Shown: piece by piece, positions 22,618 through 33,122 of the stretch
Layout of the letters: every line of letters begins with the position of its first letter
How positions within the stretch are numbered: the stretch's first letter is position 1
DNA from: Angiostrongylus vasorum
Taxonomy: Eukaryota > Nematoda > Chromadorea > Rhabditida > Metastrongylidae
NCBI GenBank assembly: GCA_018806985.1
Contig: JADANN010000068.1
Span: 310,001 to 374,000, forward strand
Direction of reading: 5' to 3'
Length of the DNA stretch: 64,000 nucleotides
The notes under the pieces: generated by a model
Told to the model about the DNA's origin: nothing
Database searches by the model: none
What the model saw: only the letters and a program-made list of their open reading frames with translations
Position numbers and translations under genes: made by a program

Positions 22618-22860
22618 TTGATGCCACATGCAACTGACTCTATTTAGCGTAAGAGAGAAAACTGAATACATAATAGGTCTAAAGATAAACCTGCGGGTAG
22701 TGGTTTGGCCATGTTTCAAGTCAGCGTTTTTAGATGTCCAATCAGGTTTCCTGACAATTCTCAAACATTAGAAGGATTGGAAGCCTGGTTGACCAATGGC
22801 GAGGTTAGAAACGATGATCATATGTATCTCAAGGCACCACCTTAACTAGCTAAAAGCGTT
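22618..22860 (-). repeat. SINE-A, strongly diverged
   Basis: Family blocks remain in order: GATGCCACATGCAACTGACTC, a GTGGTTTGGCC block, and GAAGGATTGGAAGCCTGGTTG. Confidence 0.5.
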
Positions 22861-23042
22861 ACACACTCCACGGATAAAGCTCAGTAGGAGAGTATTCGAC
22901 ATGGAAACTACCGTGAAAATAAACACCAAAAACTGCCTGATTAAAACAAATGAATTAAAACAAATGAAAAAACCTGCTTTATTCGGCTTCTGTTAGAATA
23001 CAAACACCGCATAAGTTGTGTAAACGGTTAGCTGTGAAATCT

Positions 23043-23141
23043 GCATAAAAGCGAGGCGAATCTTCGCCAGTTTTCAGTTTTCATCTCCTCTCTTCGCCTT
23101 CCGTAGTCCCCCTTTAATCGAAATTCACTCTAGGTTTCAAG
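23043..23141 (+). promoter_or_regulatory. Candidate promoter and trans-splice acceptor of the astacin gene
   Basis: CATAAAAG at about 23044 is TATA-like. GGTTTCAAG ends directly before the ATG at 23142 and resembles a nematode 3' splice site with nothing between it and the start. This is the layout of an SL trans-splice site. A second acceptor-like GTTTTCAG lies at about 23072. Confidence 0.45.
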
Positions 23142-25756
23142 ATGAGGGGTTATATTACTGGCATTTCTGACAACCTTCGCTGGCACAGCGACACTTAGCA
23201 GTTCAGATTTAAGAACTAGACGATCCCTCAGTGACGATGAATTTGAAGAGGAACTACAAAGGGGAGTAAACTACTCGGAAGCGTAAGTTTATTGGATTAA
23301 TTCGTAAACTCAGACATATGATTGCAAGGTGTTTTCAAACTTGCTCAATATGTACCTTTTCAAGGAAACGAATGCGGACGATACAATTGCGCTTCTCAGG
23401 CAACTGCACCATATGGAGGACCAAATCAAAGACGAATTTGCTCTAACTCCAAAGCAGAAAGCTGATGTAGAGGAAACGATACAGGTGAGCATATTGTATC
23501 TTTTCTCAGCGTCAAACAAAGTACGAGCCGAGTCTTTGGAAATATGGTCATTTCAAAACGGATCACATTCAACAAATGGGCGATACAATCGAGGAAATTA
23601 ATAGAAATAGCGGAGTGGACACGGTGTTGTACCAAGGAGACATAATCCTCACTGAGTTTGTCGATTTAGGCAGTTCAGCTCTCATGGTGTTTTATTCTAC
23701 TAGTTATCCTTGTTTTTAGAGAACAAGCTGCAGAGGTCCTAGAGGATATCCAAGAGAATGAAGCCCATCGTAATAAACGACAAGCATATCGCGACAAAAA
23801 GTATCCTAACAATACTTGGCCTAGAGGAGTAAACTTCTATTTTGGGAACGCAAGTTTGTCCTCCAGTTCTTTCTCACAACGAAACCAAGAAATGTTAGGA
23901 GCACATTTTCACAAGTTCAGGTTACGATGCGAGACGAGTGTTTAGGAAGGCTGCCATGTTTTGGGGTGGGGAAACTTGCATTAACTTTGGTGAAACTCAC
24001 GCAGGTGAACCAAAAGCAGTAGTAAGAAATAGTATAGATTGTAGTAAATGAACGATAAACAATTTTTCAGCTAGGGATGCAATCATCGTTATCGAAGGTG
24101 CAGGATGTTGGTCACATATTGGAAGAATTGGAGGAAAGCAGGCCCTTTCACTTGGGCCCGGATGCGCGACAGTATGATTCACGAAGTGTTTTCCGACATT
24201 CAAACTGAAATTCTTTTTCGCGATCTTCGTAATAGGAATTGAACATAAGAGAATATCATTGGCGTAAGACGAAATGACATTCTAACTTTGTGTAGGTGGG
24301 GGTGGCAGCGCATGAACTCGGCCATTCCTTGGGTTTCTTCCACACTCAATCCAGACACGATCGTGACAACTACGTCACAATTGATTTCAGTAATATCAGA
24401 GTGAGTGCATACTAAACTAGTGTTGGTGATTGCCAATGAGATATATTTGATTGCAGTACGGCTGGCACAGTCAGTTCGTAAGGCAGAGTGAGGGAAAATA
24501 ACTACAACTATAACATTACCTACGATTATGGAACTGTTATGCATTACGGAGCAAGAGGGTTTGTAAAGTTGTAATTCTCCAGTATAATGTAACGAACATT
24601 TCAATTTAAGCGCCTCGGCCAATGGACAACCCTTTATGATACCACACGACGGTTTATTTTTACATACCATTGGCTCACCTTTTATTTCATTCTACGAGAA
24701 ACTCATGATGAACCTGCACTATAAATGCCTCGGTAAGGACATTCCTACAGAGGCTTTTTCATTTTCAGTTATGCTTGCCTTGCTTACTACGACCAATTTA
24801 CTTTAGACCAATGTCCAAAAGATTCTTGGAACAAATGCAAAAATGGCGGATTTCCCCATCCCAGAAGTTGCAACAAATGCATTTGTCCCAGCGGATATGG
24901 TGGAGACTTTTTGCGACCAAAGAGTGAAAATTTTAAAAACACCTTTTCCTTTATGGTCCAAAAAATATGTCATGCTATTTTTCCAGCCACCTGGTTGCGG
25001 TAAGACGCTGACTGCAACAGAATCGTATCAAACACTCAATGACACCGTGGGTCGAACGGATTATCATCCTCTAAAGGAATTCGATGAGTTTCTCACGTGC
25101 ACCTACTGGATTCAGGTTCAGAATTCTGTACATAACCTAAGTAAACTATTAAGTTTCGAGGGTTAATTCTTCAAGGCACCGCCTGGCAGAAGGGTTGAGG
25201 TGGTATTTGTGAACTACACTGAAAGTTTGTCCGTCGACGGATGCGCATTTGCAGGTGTTGAGATCAAAACATTAGCAGATAAACGTCACACTGGTTACAG
25301 GCAAGAGTACACTGCTAAAAAGCATATGGTTGAAGCGTTAATCCTCCAAATGTGCTTAGATTCTGCGCTTCGCAATATTTCGGAACAACTTTGGTCTCTG
25401 CGCACGACATGGTCCCTATAATTACATACAGCAGAGTCAACCGGGCCAACACCATTTTTGAAGTATCGAATTGGTGATGTTTACATCTGGACTTTGCAAA
25501 GCGTTTTTGAAAGCATCTGATGCTAATTGAGACAATATAGCTCAAGGCACCGGGATCACTGAGACAACCGTTTCGCCAAGACCTGAAACCGATTGCGAGG
25601 ACCATAGAGTGTACGTGCTAGTAACATATAGTTTGTGCCCATACAAAGTTTAAACAGTTCTTCAGGTGTGAACGTATGCCAGAGTTCTGCGAAGACTACG
25701 ACGACGACGACGACATCAAGCGATGGGTGTGCCCCAGCAAATGTGGTTACTGCTAG
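23142..25756 (+). CDS. Secreted astacin-family zinc metalloprotease (astacin-EGF-CUB-ShKT)
   Basis: Exons I can place: 23142-23282 (signal peptide, [12 protein letters not shown]), about 23365-23484 and 23510-23655 (prodomain), 23720-23853 (RNKR cleavage site), 23921-24004 and 24071-24171 ([19 protein letters not shown]), and 24296-24400 with the zinc motif [19 protein letters not shown] from 24311. Then 24457-24558 (Met-turn TVMHYG), 24611-24732, 24807-24923 (EGF), 24987-25115, 25176-25300 and 25360-25462 (CUB), about 25541-25610, and 25666-25756 (ShKT, six Cys, stop TAG). This module order is known for nematode NAS proteases acting in moulting, invasion or digestion. Three +1 shifts (GGGG near 23145, AAAATAAC near 24496, TTTTT near 24909) and unsettled phases at exons 1/2 and 13/14 leave open whether it is a live gene with sequence errors or a recent pseudogene. 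Confidence 0.85.
25300..25360 (+). promoter_or_regulatory. GC-AG intron of the astacin gene
   Basis: The donor is CAG|GCAAGA, the acceptor GCTTAG at 25359. Splicing here restores the CUB reading [19 protein letters not shown]. The paralogue has the same GC donor at 14060 but TTAC at its acceptor. Confidence 0.65.
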
Positions 25757-25766
25757 TAACTTCTTG

Positions 25767-25772
25767 AATAAA
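25767..25772 (+). terminator. Polyadenylation signal AATAAA
   Basis: Eleven bases after the stop of the astacin gene. It gives a very short 3' UTR, as often in nematodes. Confidence 0.65.
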
Positions 25773-26214
25773 AGCGTTCACATACCAGCGTTGAAAGAAC
25801 ACATGCACACTTAATACGGGCAAGAATTGTTTACGTGATTAAATACAGCTATTGATGCGAACTAAAAAGTGCACAGTAAACATGAACATGAATACTTTCG
25901 CATTTGGACGTATATGTGATATTTAAGCTAATGACCATGACACCTTTAGTAGACGGCATCGTTGCCAGACTAAAGGCGCTCGGATTTATCTAAGCTCTGG
26001 GTAGTCAGTATTCCTGTCCGTGCGAAAATATTTGACTATGGGCTAAACATATAGCAAAAAAAAGGCCAAATGCAAAGGATTTCGAAGAGCTATTCATAGC
26101 ATTGCATATTGCTTTAGATAATATTAACCTCAATAATTTGTTGCATTCACGAATATTCATGAAGAATATTGTTGTTAGTCTACTTATTATTTTTGTGCCC
26201 CTGCAATTTTCACT
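25773..26214. other. Downstream flank of astacin gene
   Basis: No gene. 26030-26180 resembles 14541-14690 and marks the right part of the duplicated block. Confidence 0.4.
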
Positions 26215-26400
26215 GAAGGGTATTATGCGAAATACAACCACAACGATGCTGAGATATTTGCAAAACTCCTGAGCGCAGGTGTCTGCGGTGGCGAACGAGC
26301 GCACTATTACCCTTTCCGGGGGTTAACGCGCTCACCACCACACCATGCGGGCCCTTCGCTTCGCCTGTGTCTTGGCTAATTCTATCGATCAGTCCCATCA
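26215..26400 (-). repeat. SINE-C copy
   Basis: Good copy starting GGGTATTATGCGAAATACAA, through GATGCTGAGATATTTGCAAA and the reversed tRNA-like boxes, to the CAGTAATCA segment. Confidence 0.85.
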
Positions 26401-26935
26401 GTAATCATTTTTAGTTGTAGAACACAAGCAGCACTAAATTCTAAGAAGAGAACCTTCGTTAAATATGATTGACACCAAGCTTCTTTGAATGGATAAAACG
26501 CAGACTAAATTCTGCCATGTGTTTTTCAAGAGATTTAGAGGGATACTGAATATAAAGTGAACGCAGATTCGCTCAATTTGCAACTAGTTGGGTAGTCCAC
26601 AGAGGACTGACCATCTGCCTCTCGCCGAATAATTTAGTTCTTGACGGGATTACATGCGATCAATGTGAACATGGTACAAGTGAGAGACAAATGCTCTTTT
26701 CCGGATTCTAGTCTGTGTTGAGTGTTTTGTTCTTCTTTTGTTTTTTGTAATAATCGGACAAGATAGACGCCTCTACTGTGGAATTTTATTAACTCTAATC
26801 GTCCATTTATCGCGATAACCTCTACATTAGCAGTGGTTTTTTGGTTGTAGCAGATTCATTACTTGAATGTTTAAATTCTCTTTCACTAGCATAAACTGCC
26901 TGTGCTCCGGGAATATCAGCTGTATTATCTGTATA
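26401..26935. other. No recognisable gene
   Basis: AT-rich spacer without supported features. Its end holds the left TSD of the next SINE-A. Confidence 0.4.
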
Positions 26936-27220
26936 AGGGGGCGAGTGTGGCGCAGTGGTTGGAGGAGCCCTGCAACAGACACGTGAAATCGATCCCCCAC
27001 GCCCATCGTCCACCAAGCCTTCCATCCCTTCGGGGGTCGGCAAGTTGGTACCAGACTTGTCTGGGAGTATAGCAACATTGGCTCGATACACTGCTAGTCA
27101 CCCGAGAGTCATTGTAAAGACCAGATATGCATTCAATCACCTCTAAACGATGCTCAATGAAGTCGAATACGTGGCGCATCCCTCAGGGATTGATCAACGC
27201 CGAGAGCTTTAAACGTTTTT
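26936..27220 (+). repeat. SINE-A copy with 10-bp TSD
   Basis: Full copy with A box TGGCGCAGTGG and B-box-like GAAATCGATCC. A direct repeat TATCTGTATA lies at 26926-26935 and 27224-27233. Confidence 0.92.
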
Positions 27221-27244
27221 CGCTATCTGTATATTCTTGTTAAG

Positions 27245-27645
27245 GACAGATGAGATGTTATTTTATTTCTTTATTCACACATAAGCTGAGCTTTCAGCGG
27301 ATTTCGCCATCCTCAGAGCCTGCAAAAGTCATGTTGACCACGACTACCCAGATAAACGCCTCCATAATCAGACAGAGAAAGTGCTAAACCAAGATTTCAA
27401 TCACATTGAACACAGAGTAACTTATTTACACTCTTACCGCTTCCTACGGGTCTTACAGTGAATGTGTAACGTTGAGACCTACTGCACAGATTTCACGTGG
27501 AAGCGTTATGCGCCTCTCACATTAAAATAAATTTCAGATACTGTCCGATATCACACGTGACTATGAGGCATTCCTCTCTGCGGTTCATTTTCGGATTCTT
27601 GGAATGTATCCACAATGTTTCGAAAATTTTGCGAGTATTAACTGT
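27245..27645 (-). mobile_element. PLE-1 3' part
   Basis: Minus-strand copy. The right end codes TRKIFETLWIHSKNPKMNRR of the GIY-YIG C-terminus, followed leftward by the PLE-1 3' UTR. The hammerhead-like motif (27285-27325) is mutated at the conserved GAAACGTC. Confidence 0.85.
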
Positions 27646-27649
27646 GCCC

Positions 27650-27860
27650 TCAATGATCGCTGAGTGATTTGAACAGCGGCCATTAAATTACCCATTTGTC
27701 TGCATGGCATGCGGAAGTGTTCGGTGGTCTATGTTCGCTCTAGGGGGCTCGCTGGACATCATATTATTTCTTCAAGGATCTACGTGAACAATTTCGACCG
27801 TCGCTTCGGTGGTCTTCCTGCCTTTGACGTTCCAGGAGATACAAACATTAATGGGTCTTG
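27650..27860 (-). mobile_element. RTE-1 3' fragment
   Basis: Aligned by eye with 4130-4320 (TCTATGTTCGCTCTAGGG, CGGTGGTCTTCCTGCC). It codes only the last part of the RT in broken frames. Confidence 0.7.
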
Positions 27861-28736
27861 TTCAGAAGTTGACATTAAGACGGACCATGACCACAATGAA
27901 CCGTCATTTTCGACATTTCGGCGCAAAGAGTGAAGTCGTTGTTTCTTTATCTTTGAGGTAGATGGAACACATGCTTCCTCTCCCGCTTGTTTGATACGGG
28001 GTTGCACCCTGTTTGCGCTATTCTACTTCGTGAGACCTGATTTGATGTTCTTCAATGTTCTCCTGGATCAAGTTTAGAGCGTGTAATTATAGTTGCCCCA
28101 AAAAATATATGGGCTTTTCTGTAAAATTTCTCGAAAGCGGTAGAGAATGCGATGACAACTTTCGTTGTCATCGCTTCAAGTAGAGAGGTAGACGACAAAG
28201 ATTTTTAATTTTCCAGTCGTAAAGGTCTTATTGAGTCTTTATTGGCTTGCAACAATCGATGTTAATGGTTAGAGCCATGCTGATGAAGAAGGCAATACCG
28301 CTTGCTCACCTACTCCAGTAACGCATGAAGTAAACATGGTGTTAATGCTTTCACCCTGTTTGCGTGCTATCAAAAAGATTCTCTTATGGTACGTGCTTAT
28401 GTAAGCAACAGCAAAAATGATGTATTGATTGGTTCCCGATCCTATACCAATAATTGTTACCTAAGTAAGTCAATTGTTAACGAGTAGCTTTTTTCTGTAC
28501 TTCTTCGTCCTCTAGGAATCTTCGGTAAATCTGCACCGATGTAGATCTTTCTGCAAAGCTCTTTTGCAACTGGCATTTATTACCAGCTGTGTTAAGCTTA
28601 TTGCAGTAGGATTAAGCTTCAGTTTCCCTCTGTTCGATATTCTGACTGGCTTTCGGCTTCTACATCGTCCTTGACCGGTTGGTTACTTTTTCATTCCTAC
28701 TTTCATTTCTGATTTCGGTTTTAACATCTCTCCGAA
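27861..28736. other. No recognisable gene
   Basis: No coding, RNA or repeat feature I can support. There is a local inverted repeat at 28150-28175 (GATGACAACTTTCGTTGTCATC). Confidence 0.4.
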
Positions 28737-29047
28737 TCAACCAGTAGGAAGACAGAGCGAAGGATTCGTCGCCGAAAACACACCTTCCTCTGATCCACAT
28801 CGTGGTGAAGACCTGGATATGCCCTTGCAAGGTTACGTTAGGACTCCAGAGAAGACCAAGTTGCACGACCAGCAACAGGCCATCCTCAGCACCAGCACAC
28901 TAGGTGCTCCTGTCTATGACGTCAGGCGGTAATACGACCGGTGAGAGGCCAGAAAATCTCGGGTTACGCAGGACGTCATTGGAACCGGATCTGACGAACA
29001 CACGCACGACACGCCACGGAGATTGTTTCTTACTATGCACGTAAAAT
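28737..29047 (+). mobile_element. RTE-2 5'-end fragment, 3'-truncated
   Basis: Almost identical to 29530-29845, starting at the same AGTAGGAAGAC and stopping inside the first endonuclease motif. A LINE fragment that keeps the 5' end and lacks the 3' end is unusual. Confidence 0.88.
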
Positions 29048-29084
29048 TCCTAGAAATGTATACGAGTTTGTCAAGCATCGTTGA

Positions 29085-29370
29085 AGGTAACCGTAAGCAT
29101 ATCTGGCCTATACAGTGCCTTGGGATTGGACGTTTTGCGTTTTCAACCACCGAAAGTTATTGGGAAACCGCATGCGACACAGAAACGCATACGGCTCCTT
29201 GGATATGTCAAGTCGGTACCGTTACCCTCCAAGACAAATCCTGTAGCATTCTGCCGATCCCGGAGAGACGAAGAGCTTGGTGAACCCCAGTCACAGGATC
29301 GAACCGACGAGCAAGTGTGTACTGTGTAGTAGTGTAGGGGACCTCCTGCCACCGCGCCACATGCGCTCCA
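29085..29370 (-). repeat. SINE-A, diverged, with RTE-2 5' sequences on both sides
   Basis: Family blocks AAGCATATCTGGCC, CTCCAAGACAAATCC, CCGATCCCGGAGAGACG and CACCGCGCCACATGCGC are in order. Confidence 0.7.
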
Positions 29371-29714
29371 GCATATCAAGGATCAGCTGAAAAACTCCAA
29401 ACAAAAGACGAATATTATTTGAAAATCAGAAAGAAATAATTTATACGAGCTCGTTTTTCACCTAGCTGCCCTTGATAAATTGACACAAAATTGCCAACAA
29501 GTGTTTTTGGTCTATTGGTTTAATTATCCAAATATGAGTAGGAAGACCGAGCGAAGGATTCGTCGCCGAAAAACACACCCTCCCTCTGATCCACATCGTG
29601 GTGAAGACCTGGATACGCTCTTTGCAAGGTTACGTTAGGACTCCAGGGAGGACCAAGTTGCACGACCAGCAATAGGCCAGCCTCAGTACCCCGCACACTG
29701 GGTGCTCCCTGTCT

Positions 29715-30742
29715 GTGACGTCAGGCGGTGAGACGACCGGTGAGAGGCCAGAAAATCTCGGGTTACGCAGGACGTCACTGGAACCGGATCTGACGAACAC
29801 ACGCACGACACGCCACGGAGATTGTTTCTTACTATGCACGTACAATGCCAGAACACTCTCCACAGACGCCGATCTTCACGCCCTTCTTGTAGCCGCAGAT
29901 CGCACTCAAATTTCATGTGATCGCATTACAAGAAAGAAAAAATCAAGAAGACAGACACACGCCAACTAAACAACAGGACCCTTGTGATCCGTGGATAAAA
30001 GGTTCCGTCACGAAATGTCCACGGCGTAGGCTTCGTCGTCCACCCCGTCCATTCTCCATCTCGTCGACTCATACGAGATCCTTTCCCACTCGCATAGCCG
30101 TCCTCCGTATTCAACTAGTCGCATCATAAGAAGATCACCATACATGAACTGCTACTCACCGACCGACGCAGCTGATGAGTACGAACTATATACGTTCTAC
30201 TATCAGTTGGAGGAAGTCAACCAGCAATGATAAAGCATATCATAAATTTGTTGTCTGGAGACTTCAACGCTAGAATAGGGAAAGAGCCAACGACGAGCGA
30301 ATGCAGGATCGGAAATTTTGGATTAGGAGAAGGGAAATGAGAATGGGAACCGTCTCGCAGGACTCTTTGTCAGCAGCACGTCTCTTCCATGGAAACTCGT
30401 TGTTCCAGAAGAAAGAAAGCCGCTGCTGGACATGGGAGTCTCCCAACGGCATGACTCATGCATGCAGAGATCGACCATATTCTGACAAACAGAAGATGGT
30501 GCCTACTCGACACATCAGTAGTCCCGTCATTCTGTACTGACTCCGATCACCGCCTTCTTCGCGCGAAGATTCGATTCAGCCACAAGCTGGAAAAGAACTC
30601 TCTTCATCGACCACGAAGAAAAAGTCTAGCTGTATACGACGAGAACATTCTGAACGAAGCCCTATCCAAACGTGACTGGCAGATTAAAGAAGACCCGACC
30701 GAAGACTATGAGCTGCTTGTCGAAGGACTGAAAAGCTGTGCC
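29715..30742 (+). pseudogene. RTE-2 endonuclease region
   Basis: Pieces in different frames code FLLCTYNARTLSTDADLHAL at the start, then VGDFNARIG-like sequence near 30258, LSAARLFHGNSLFQKK, DHILTNRRWCLLDTSVVPSF and SDHRLLRAKIRFSHKLEKN. Together they are the EEP endonuclease with its terminal SDH motif. The middle around 29940-30230 is partly deleted. Confidence 0.85.
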
Positions 30743-30756
30743 GAATTCTCCTCAGT

Positions 30757-31251
30757 GCGCAGGAGACTAGAACACCAGCGCGAAAACTTCTTGAGGCTTT
30801 TTGGATAAATGCCAAAAACCCTAAAATGAATAGCAGAGATGAATGCCCAGAGGTCATACGCGACCTGATCCCGTATGTTCGCATCAATTTCTGATGTGGG
30901 ATGGTGCGGTCATCAACCTTATGCGACCATAATCAGCTGTTCTAACCTTCCCTCATTGGAAGGCACGTAAAAAAGCGGTGAGTTTTTTCGAGAAGCTGTT
31001 GACCATGTAATTACCATAGAGTTTTTCGTCTTTTGTAAGTGTCATTGAAGCGTTTGGCCTAGTAAATTGTATGTCAGTATACCCTTCCAGGCTCTGAAGA
31101 AGGCGATACTGCCGAAACGTCAGCTACTGTTGTATTGTATTGTGTTTCTCTATGGAAGTAAATGTATGCTGTTTAACAACCTCGCGATTGCTAAACAAGA
31201 AAACGACGCATTCATATTCCAATGCCGAGGTTAATAGAAAGTCGATCCTGG
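30757..31251 (+). mobile_element. PLE-2 fragment nested in RTE-2
   Basis: Codes the end of the GIY-YIG domain (LLEAFWINAKNPKMNSRDEC in shifted frames) and a full 3' UTR. It is flanked by GAATTCTCCTCAGT (30743-30756) and GAACTCTCCTCAGT (31252-31265), a 14-bp TSD with one mismatch, and RTE-2 continues on both sides. Confidence 0.88.
31090..31125 (+). ncRNA. Hammerhead-like motif of PLE-2
   Basis: Helix I GGCT/AGCT, core CTGAAGA (31094-31100), a GGC/GCC helix II, then GAAACGTC with predicted cleavage after C31121. Confidence 0.6.
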
Positions 31252-32842
31252 GAACTCTCCTCAGTTCCTCAAGCAAGAAGATCGGATCGCATCTCTGTCA
31301 CTACTAAGGAGTTGCTCGAAAAGAGAAGAAAACTGAAGCTTGATCCTACTTCAATACGTTTGACATGGCTAGTAATAAATGCCAGCTGCAGAATAGCTTT
31401 GCAGGAAGATCTACAACGGTACAAGCAGAAGAAACTACTGGAAGCAACAGAAAAAAAGAAGCAGTCTGAAAAAATGCCGTCGGGACTTGGTGATTATAAT
31501 GTTCCACAGTCAGCCCTGATGAACGAAGATGAGATCGTCAAAAGTTCCCGCCATGATATGGAATTAATAGCGGAAACGTTCTACACCATCCTTTTCCGTT
31601 CCACAGTCCCCATCCCGGACCCTAGTATCCCCTGCTGGAGAAAAACCACCTGGAATTCTTCCGGCGGAGGTTCGAGTTGCAATAGAAAGCATGAAAAGAG
31701 GCACAGCTCCAGGACTAGCCAATGTCACCGCCGATTTCCTTGGAGCTGGAGGCCACAATTTACATGTACTTCTCACAAATCATATGACCTACCTTCAAAA
31801 GGGAAAAAAATCCCAAACCAGTGGAGGACGTCGCGTACGGTCATCCTGCCCAAGAAAAGGAGACCGAAGGGATCTTTGTAACTATCGTCTTATATGCTTG
31901 TTGAGTATACTCTACAAGCTCTTCACGAAGATTATCCTCTTGCGCACATCAAGGACATTGGATGAGGCGCAGCCAGTCGAGCAAGCAGGATTTCGGAAAG
32001 GATTTTGCTGCATGGACCACATCCAAACCGTGTCCAGGGTCATCGAAATTTGTCGGGAATACCACTTGCCTCTAGTCCTGACCCTTTATCGACTATGAAA
32101 AAGCGTTTGACAGTGTCGAAACGAATGCAATCCTATCAGCGCTCGTCGACCAAGGAGTGGACCCGTCCTGCATAAGAACTCCGTGCGACTGTTATCGGAA
32201 CTGCACTACGAAAATCAGCTTTTCCATCAACCTCTTACCATACCCATAGGAAAAAGGGGTTCGACATGGCTACACAATATCGCCCAAAGCTTTTTAGTGC
32301 CGCACTGCAGTGGATAATGAAGCTGCTCTATTAGGGATGAGAAAGGCATACGTATTGATGGAAAATTCCTGTCAATCCTTCGTTTTGCAGACGCTATTGT
32401 CATCTTCTCGAGAAGTACTAGCGAAGCAGAGATGTTGATCAACGAGCTCAACGAGGTGGGGAAAAACATTGGACTTCGCATAAATCGAAAAGAAGATCCC
32501 AGTTCATGAAAAACCCATGTTGCGAAGGCGGAAAAAATTGGATTGGATGGCTCTCTCATTGCAGAGACCACCTCGCGCGTATATCTTGGGCGATCAATGA
32601 ACATGGAAAACGACATGAAGGAGGAAATAGATAGAAGAAGGAGAGCAGCTTGGGACCGCATTCGGGCCTCTCGAAGAAGCCACCGAATAACTGAAGCATC
32701 CGAAAATCTGCGCTCATCTCTTCGATTCTACGGTCCTCTCAGCGCTCTGTTATACTACGGAGACGTGGGTTGTTACTTCAACTACGTCAAGAATGCTTCG
32801 CACTACTCAGAGAGTGCTTGGGCCATGTCTTCTGAAATATAA
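31252..32842 (+). pseudogene. RTE-2 linker and reverse transcriptase (active site FADA)
   Basis: Pieces code DRISVTTKELLEKRRKLKLD, AIESMKRGTAPG-type sequence, EQAGFRKGFCCMDHIQTVSR, a DYEKAFDSVE-type block in a shifted frame, and LRFADAIVIFS. The second catalytic Asp is Ala (codons at 32384-32395). Then come YLGRSMNMENDMKEEIDRRR and the tail of the RT. Confidence 0.88.
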
Positions 32843-33122
32843 CCGGTACTCTCAATATCTAACCGGAATGCGAAGCTCTGAACTTCGAAATCTGTCACAT
32901 CTTCGAGATCCAGGAGAATATACATCGATAGCGAAACATAGATGGGCTGCTCACATAATGAGAAGAACGGACGACAGATGGACGAAAAGAACAGTGGAGT
33001 GGACTCCAAGAGATTGCAAACGTACCCCAGGACGAGCACCTACACGTTGGGTGGACATGTTCGTAAACAAAGTTAATCAGCTGTACCCTGCAGCTGCTGT
33101 TGTTTTACAGATCACGGTATGA
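32793..33122 (+). pseudogene. RTE-2 C-terminal region
   Basis: 109 codons with YLTGMRSSELRNLSHLRD, HRWAAHIMRRTDDRW and TPRDCKRTPGRAPTRWVDM. It is the counterpart of the GHVMR..NRW region of RTE-1 at its RT C-terminus. Confidence 0.85.

Noticed and set aside
24411..24670. Minus-strand frame over the astacin exons
   Set aside because: Antisense shadow of exons with clear catalytic motifs on the plus strand.
28150..28175. Short inverted repeat as a terminator
   Set aside because: A single 22-nt palindrome in eukaryotic spacer DNA without adjacent gene. No basis for a terminator call.
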